This document shows, one piece after another, positions 25,267 through 27,767 of a stretch of DNA of 27,767 nt. Position 1 is the first letter of the stretch, and each line of letters opens with the position of its first letter. The DNA is from a virus: positions 1 to 27,767 of IMG/VR virus record IMGVR_UViG_3300009079_000097, one strand, 5' to 3'. A program made the translations under genes and the position numbers. The notes beneath the pieces were generated by a model, which did not search any database, was not told where the DNA came from, and saw nothing but the letters and a program-made list of their open reading frames with translations.

Positions 25267-25453
25267 GTTCTATCTCCATTAATGTTTCTAATCTATCTGG
25301 CCATTGTGCAATTTCTTGGTGTTGTTCTTCAGTATGTGGCTCAGGGGGTACTGAAGGATTGAATTCAATTATGTGATCAAAGTCTAGAGGAATATCCTCA
25401 AAATTTGTGTACGTAAAAAGTTCATTGTTTTTCATTATTACAAATTTATGCAT
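25250..25453 (-). CDS. Small unknown protein between gp5 and PAAR, 67 aa
   Basis: I do not recognise a function. The gene is tightly embedded: its ATG shares one base with the gp5 stop (TAATG), AGG lies 7 bases upstream, and its last 17 bases overlap the PAAR gene. That packing supports it being real. The protein is acidic, with no membrane segment or signal peptide. It starts HKFVIMKNNELFTYTNFEDI, contains a Pro-rich NPSVPPEPHTEEQHQEIAQW, and ends in a charged, probably helical stretch LETLMEIERARSN. Position between spike and tip suggests a small accessory or chaperone of spike assembly, but this is only a guess from neighbourhood. Confidence 0.72.
   Translation of the reverse strand: MHKFVIMKNNELFTYTNFEDIPLDFDHIIEFNPSVPPEPHTEEQHQEIAQWPDRLETLMEIERARSN
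25274..25277 (-). promoter_or_regulatory. Ribosome binding site deciding the GTG start of the PAAR gene
   Basis: GGAG on the minus strand lies 7 bases before the GTG at 25266, inside the coding region of the preceding 67-aa gene. There is no in-frame ATG that keeps the conserved TRIGD start, so the GTG is chosen. Confidence 0.65.
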
Positions 25454-27767
25454 TACTGTACCTGCGACGTTCCTGCACCTTTATCTATAGGTGTCGTTGT
25501 TGTTAGACTTGCTAATGGTGTAAGTTCATTATTAATGATTTTTTGATAGAATCCTTTTCCTAATCCAATTCTGCTTGCTGTGTTTGAACCGTCTGAATCA
25601 GCATATCCGACTGCTTTTTTAAATTGTGATCCTAAAGAACTAAAATCTGCACTTGTCCAATCTACACTTTTACTTTTTAAGTATGCTACTGCAACTTTTG
25701 TAGCAACTGTAGGATCGTTTGCCATGTCAGCATTGTTGTAAATATCAACACCTGCTAGTCCGCCATATTTTTTATAGTTATTTGTTCCTGTAATTTGTAT
25801 AAGTCCTCTACCTCTATATCTAAATCCGTCGCCTGTTTCTGCAGAGCCGTTGCCCATTCTATTTCCGTATACTGAGTTTGCAATAGCAGGTGGTCCACCT
25901 GCAACAAGTGTTTCAGCTTTACGCTTGCCTGCTGATCCGCCAAATCTATTTGGCCATACACGCTGTAGAGTTGATACTCTATAGTTCATATTTTCTGACC
26001 TTGGTTCAAAGTTACATTCTTTTTGTACTTGGGCACACGCCATTGCTAGTGCATGAGCATTTGTTGATTTCCAAGTTAATGGATCTAATCCTAAACCTTT
26101 TATAAGTTCACTTAAGAAATAACGTTGCATATTGTCAACAGGCACAGGATCTGCTGGCTGGTTACCTGATGCATTATCTGTATTTTTAGTTGGAATTTTG
26201 TCAGCATCAAACGTTTCTTTTACACGCTCACCTGTTACTGGATCTTGGATATATGCATCTTGTGCATTATAGATACCTGATGTTTCTGAGTAATCAGGTA
26301 TATCACTATCTTTATCAATCTGAGGTTGTTGTAATCTAACTTCTGGTGACGGTGATAATATACTTGCTGTAGCACTAGGAGTATGTCCTGCTGGATTAAT
26401 GTTTTCGTGTCCGTCCCATGGTTCGTGTCTTGGAATACGTCTTGGTCTGTTTGCTTCAACTGCAACACTTGCTCTAAGTGCATCTGCTGTTACTCTTAAT
26501 GGATTTCCGCTTGCATCATTCATAACTACATTATCTTTATCAAGCACTCGGCTAGTATTATCTATTACTGAATTAGTTACCGGAAAACTAAATGCATCGC
26601 CAACTCTATCGGCAACATCTGCTGTTGTTGCAGGCACTGTACTATTCATGTGTATTTGTGATGCAGTTTCTGAATGTGTTCCTACACTTAAAATAGAAGT
26701 TAATGTTCCTGCATCTAATTTATTTGCAAGAGTACTTTTAATTTGTGTACTTGCTCCACTAGTAAATTTATTATCGCCTACAGTATTCAAATTAAATGCA
26801 CCATTTACAGTTTGTCTATAATCGCCAACTACTTTACTGTGTAAGTTTGCGTTTATAGCAATATGTCCATCTTGACTAACTTGTAAATTATAATCTCCAC
26901 TAATAGTAGAACGCTGTGTTCCTTTAATTTGAATATCTTGGTCGCTACCTACTGCAACTGTATGATTATTACCTGTCCATTCGTTTTTATCCATTCCAAC
27001 AAATGTAGTTTCGTTTTTATTTGTTTTAACATCTCTATCATTATTAACCATTAACTTATAATTACGTCCTGCTGTAAAGTTAATATCTTTACCAGACTCA
27101 ATGTTTATATCTCTATCAGCTTTTATGTTAAGATCTGTTTCAGTTCTTAGGTTAATACTATCTTGTGCATACACATCAATTTTACCATTTGATGTTAATT
27201 CAATCCATGCTGTACCATTTGCATTAGCAATGTAAATTAAGTCTTCTGTGTTGTGTAATAAAATTTGATGCCCTGTTCTTGAACGTAATCTAATATGTTC
27301 ATTAAACGGTAATGTAACATCTGACTTACTAATATTATCAGGAGTATTCTCAATATCATAATATAGTGCGGGATTTTCTTTTGCTATTCCATTTCTAAGA
27401 ATAGTAGGATCTCCGTCATCCATTGTAAATGCAGATCCGCCTAGTCTGCTTCTAAACATATAAGCTGAACTTCGTACATCTCCATATTTTCCTTTTGGCT
27501 TGCCGTCACGTTTATCTAAAGGTCCTGGAGTATTCCAACCATAAACAGTATTAGGAATGTCACGTCTTGAACTTGTAGTTGTTGTTCCTCTAATAACATC
27601 TTGTTCAAGACCTTGTTTTGCAAGTGTCAAAGACATCATGGGATTAATAGGTCTTGGAAATTTGTCTGGATTATTTCCTTTACGTACATCTAGAGGTCCT
27701 GTTGCGTTAGCTCCAATACTTTTATTAAATTCTCCTACAGGTAAACTTTTACCTTTGAAGTCCTCTA
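25453..27767 (-). CDS. gp5: Baseplate hub/tail spike gp5-like protein with C-terminal GH19 lytic domain (5' end beyond the window)
   Basis: The central spike that pierces the outer membrane, with an enzyme to open the cell wall. The frame is open to the right edge (770 codons seen). The first internal ATG pair (27639-27634) is preceded in frame by coding-like sequence (NNPDKFPRPINP), so the true start, and any OB-fold domain, lies outside. Counting from that ATG, residues ~108-295 are short polar repeats of beta-helix type (INLRTETDLNIKADRDINIE), as in T4 gp5 and VgrG. A linker runs to ~505. Then comes a GH19 chitinase-like domain: QVQKECNF (~540, candidate catalytic Glu), ENMNYRVSTLQRVWPNRFGG, then GDGFRYRGRGLIQITGTNNY (~600-620). 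T4 gp5 instead has a GH24 lysozyme inserted before the helix. Substrate is inferred to be peptidoglycan. Confidence 0.92.
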   Translation of the reverse strand, partial: EDFKGKSLPVGEFNKSIGANATGPLDVRKGNNPDKFPRPINPMMSLTLAKQGLEQDVIRGTTTTSSRRDIPNTVYGWNTPGPLDKRDGKPKGKYGDVRSSAYMFRSRLGGSAFTMDDGDPTILRNGIAKENPALYYDIENTPDNISKSDVTLPFNEHIRLRSRTGHQILLHNTEDLIYIANANGTAWIELTSNGKIDVYAQDSINLRTETDLNIKADRDINIESGKDINFTAGRNYKLMVNNDRDVKTNKNETTFVGMDKNEWTGNNHTVAVGSDQDIQIKGTQRSTISGDYNLQVSQDGHIAINANLHSKVVGDYRQTVNGAFNLNTVGDNKFTSGASTQIKSTLANKLDAGTLTSILSVGTHSETASQIHMNSTVPATTADVADRVGDAFSFPVTNSVIDNTSRVLDKDNVVMNDASGNPLRVTADALRASVAVEANRPRRIPRHEPWDGHENINPAGHTPSATASILSPSPEVRLQQPQIDKDSDIPDYSETSGIYNAQDAYIQDPVTGERVKETFDADKIPTKNTDNASGNQPADPVPVDNMQRYFLSELIKGLGLDPLTWKSTNAHALAMACAQVQKECNFEPRSENMNYRVSTLQRVWPNRFGGSAGKRKAETLVAGGPPAIANSVYGNRMGNGSAETGDGFRYRGRGLIQITGTNNYKKYGGLAGVDIYNNADMANDPTVATKVAVAYLKSKSVDWTSADFSSLGSQFKKAVGYADSDGSNTASRIGLGKGFYQKIINNELTPLASLTTTTPIDKGAGTSQVQ

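Noticed and set aside
27634-27639. ATG pair as the real start of gp5
   Set aside because: The same frame stays open and protein-like for 42 codons upstream to the window edge, so the gene is better treated as partial.
1-27767. CRISPR arrays, tRNA genes, insertion sequences, attachment sites
   Set aside because: I found no regularly spaced repeats, cloverleaf-like sequence, transposase or integrase. Genes cover nearly all of the window.

Overview
This 27.8 kb AT-rich window looks like part of the late structural region of a tailed, contractile (myovirus), T4-superfamily phage. The T4-like gp6, gp25, PAAR tip and gp5 spike/hub genes identify it, and the very large fibre-like proteins and overall style fit marine T4-like phages. 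The low GC would suit a low-GC marine host, but the host cannot be read from this window. I see no integrase, transposase, tRNA, CRISPR array or bacterial housekeeping gene. Every supported gene is on the minus strand and genes cover almost everything; the longest non-coding stretch is 63 bases.

In transcription order (high to low coordinate): the gp5 spike/hub protein, whose 5' end lies beyond the window and which carries a C-terminal GH19 chitinase-like lytic domain; a small unknown protein (67 aa); a PAAR spike-tip protein; gp25; an enlarged gp6 (1174 aa) ending in a Gly/Ser-rich tail; a single 15 kb ORF for a 5013-residue virion protein sitting where T4 has gene 7; a 203-aa unnamed structural protein; and three tandem tail-fibre-type proteins that share an N-terminal module of about 130 residues. 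The first of these (693 aa) ends in a phage tail-collar domain like the T4 short tail fibre, the second (613 aa) has a different C-terminus, and the third runs off the left edge.

The genes form a logical assembly line: spike and lytic tip (gp5, PAAR), wedge (gp25, gp6, probably the giant protein), then fibres and adhesins. Three sites resembling the T4 late promoter (TATAAATA) lie just upstream of gp6, the 203-aa gene and the leftmost fibre gene. This suggests three late transcription units. Within units the genes are joined by 1-base TAATG stop/start overlaps or very short gaps.

The most unusual element is the 5013-residue protein. It appears to combine a conserved phage baseplate-type N-terminal region with short CBM5/12-like carbohydrate-binding segments, two clusters of FG-GAP-like propeller repeats, glycine-rich GxGY repeats and GDGST repeats. 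It may be a fused wedge-plus-adhesin.
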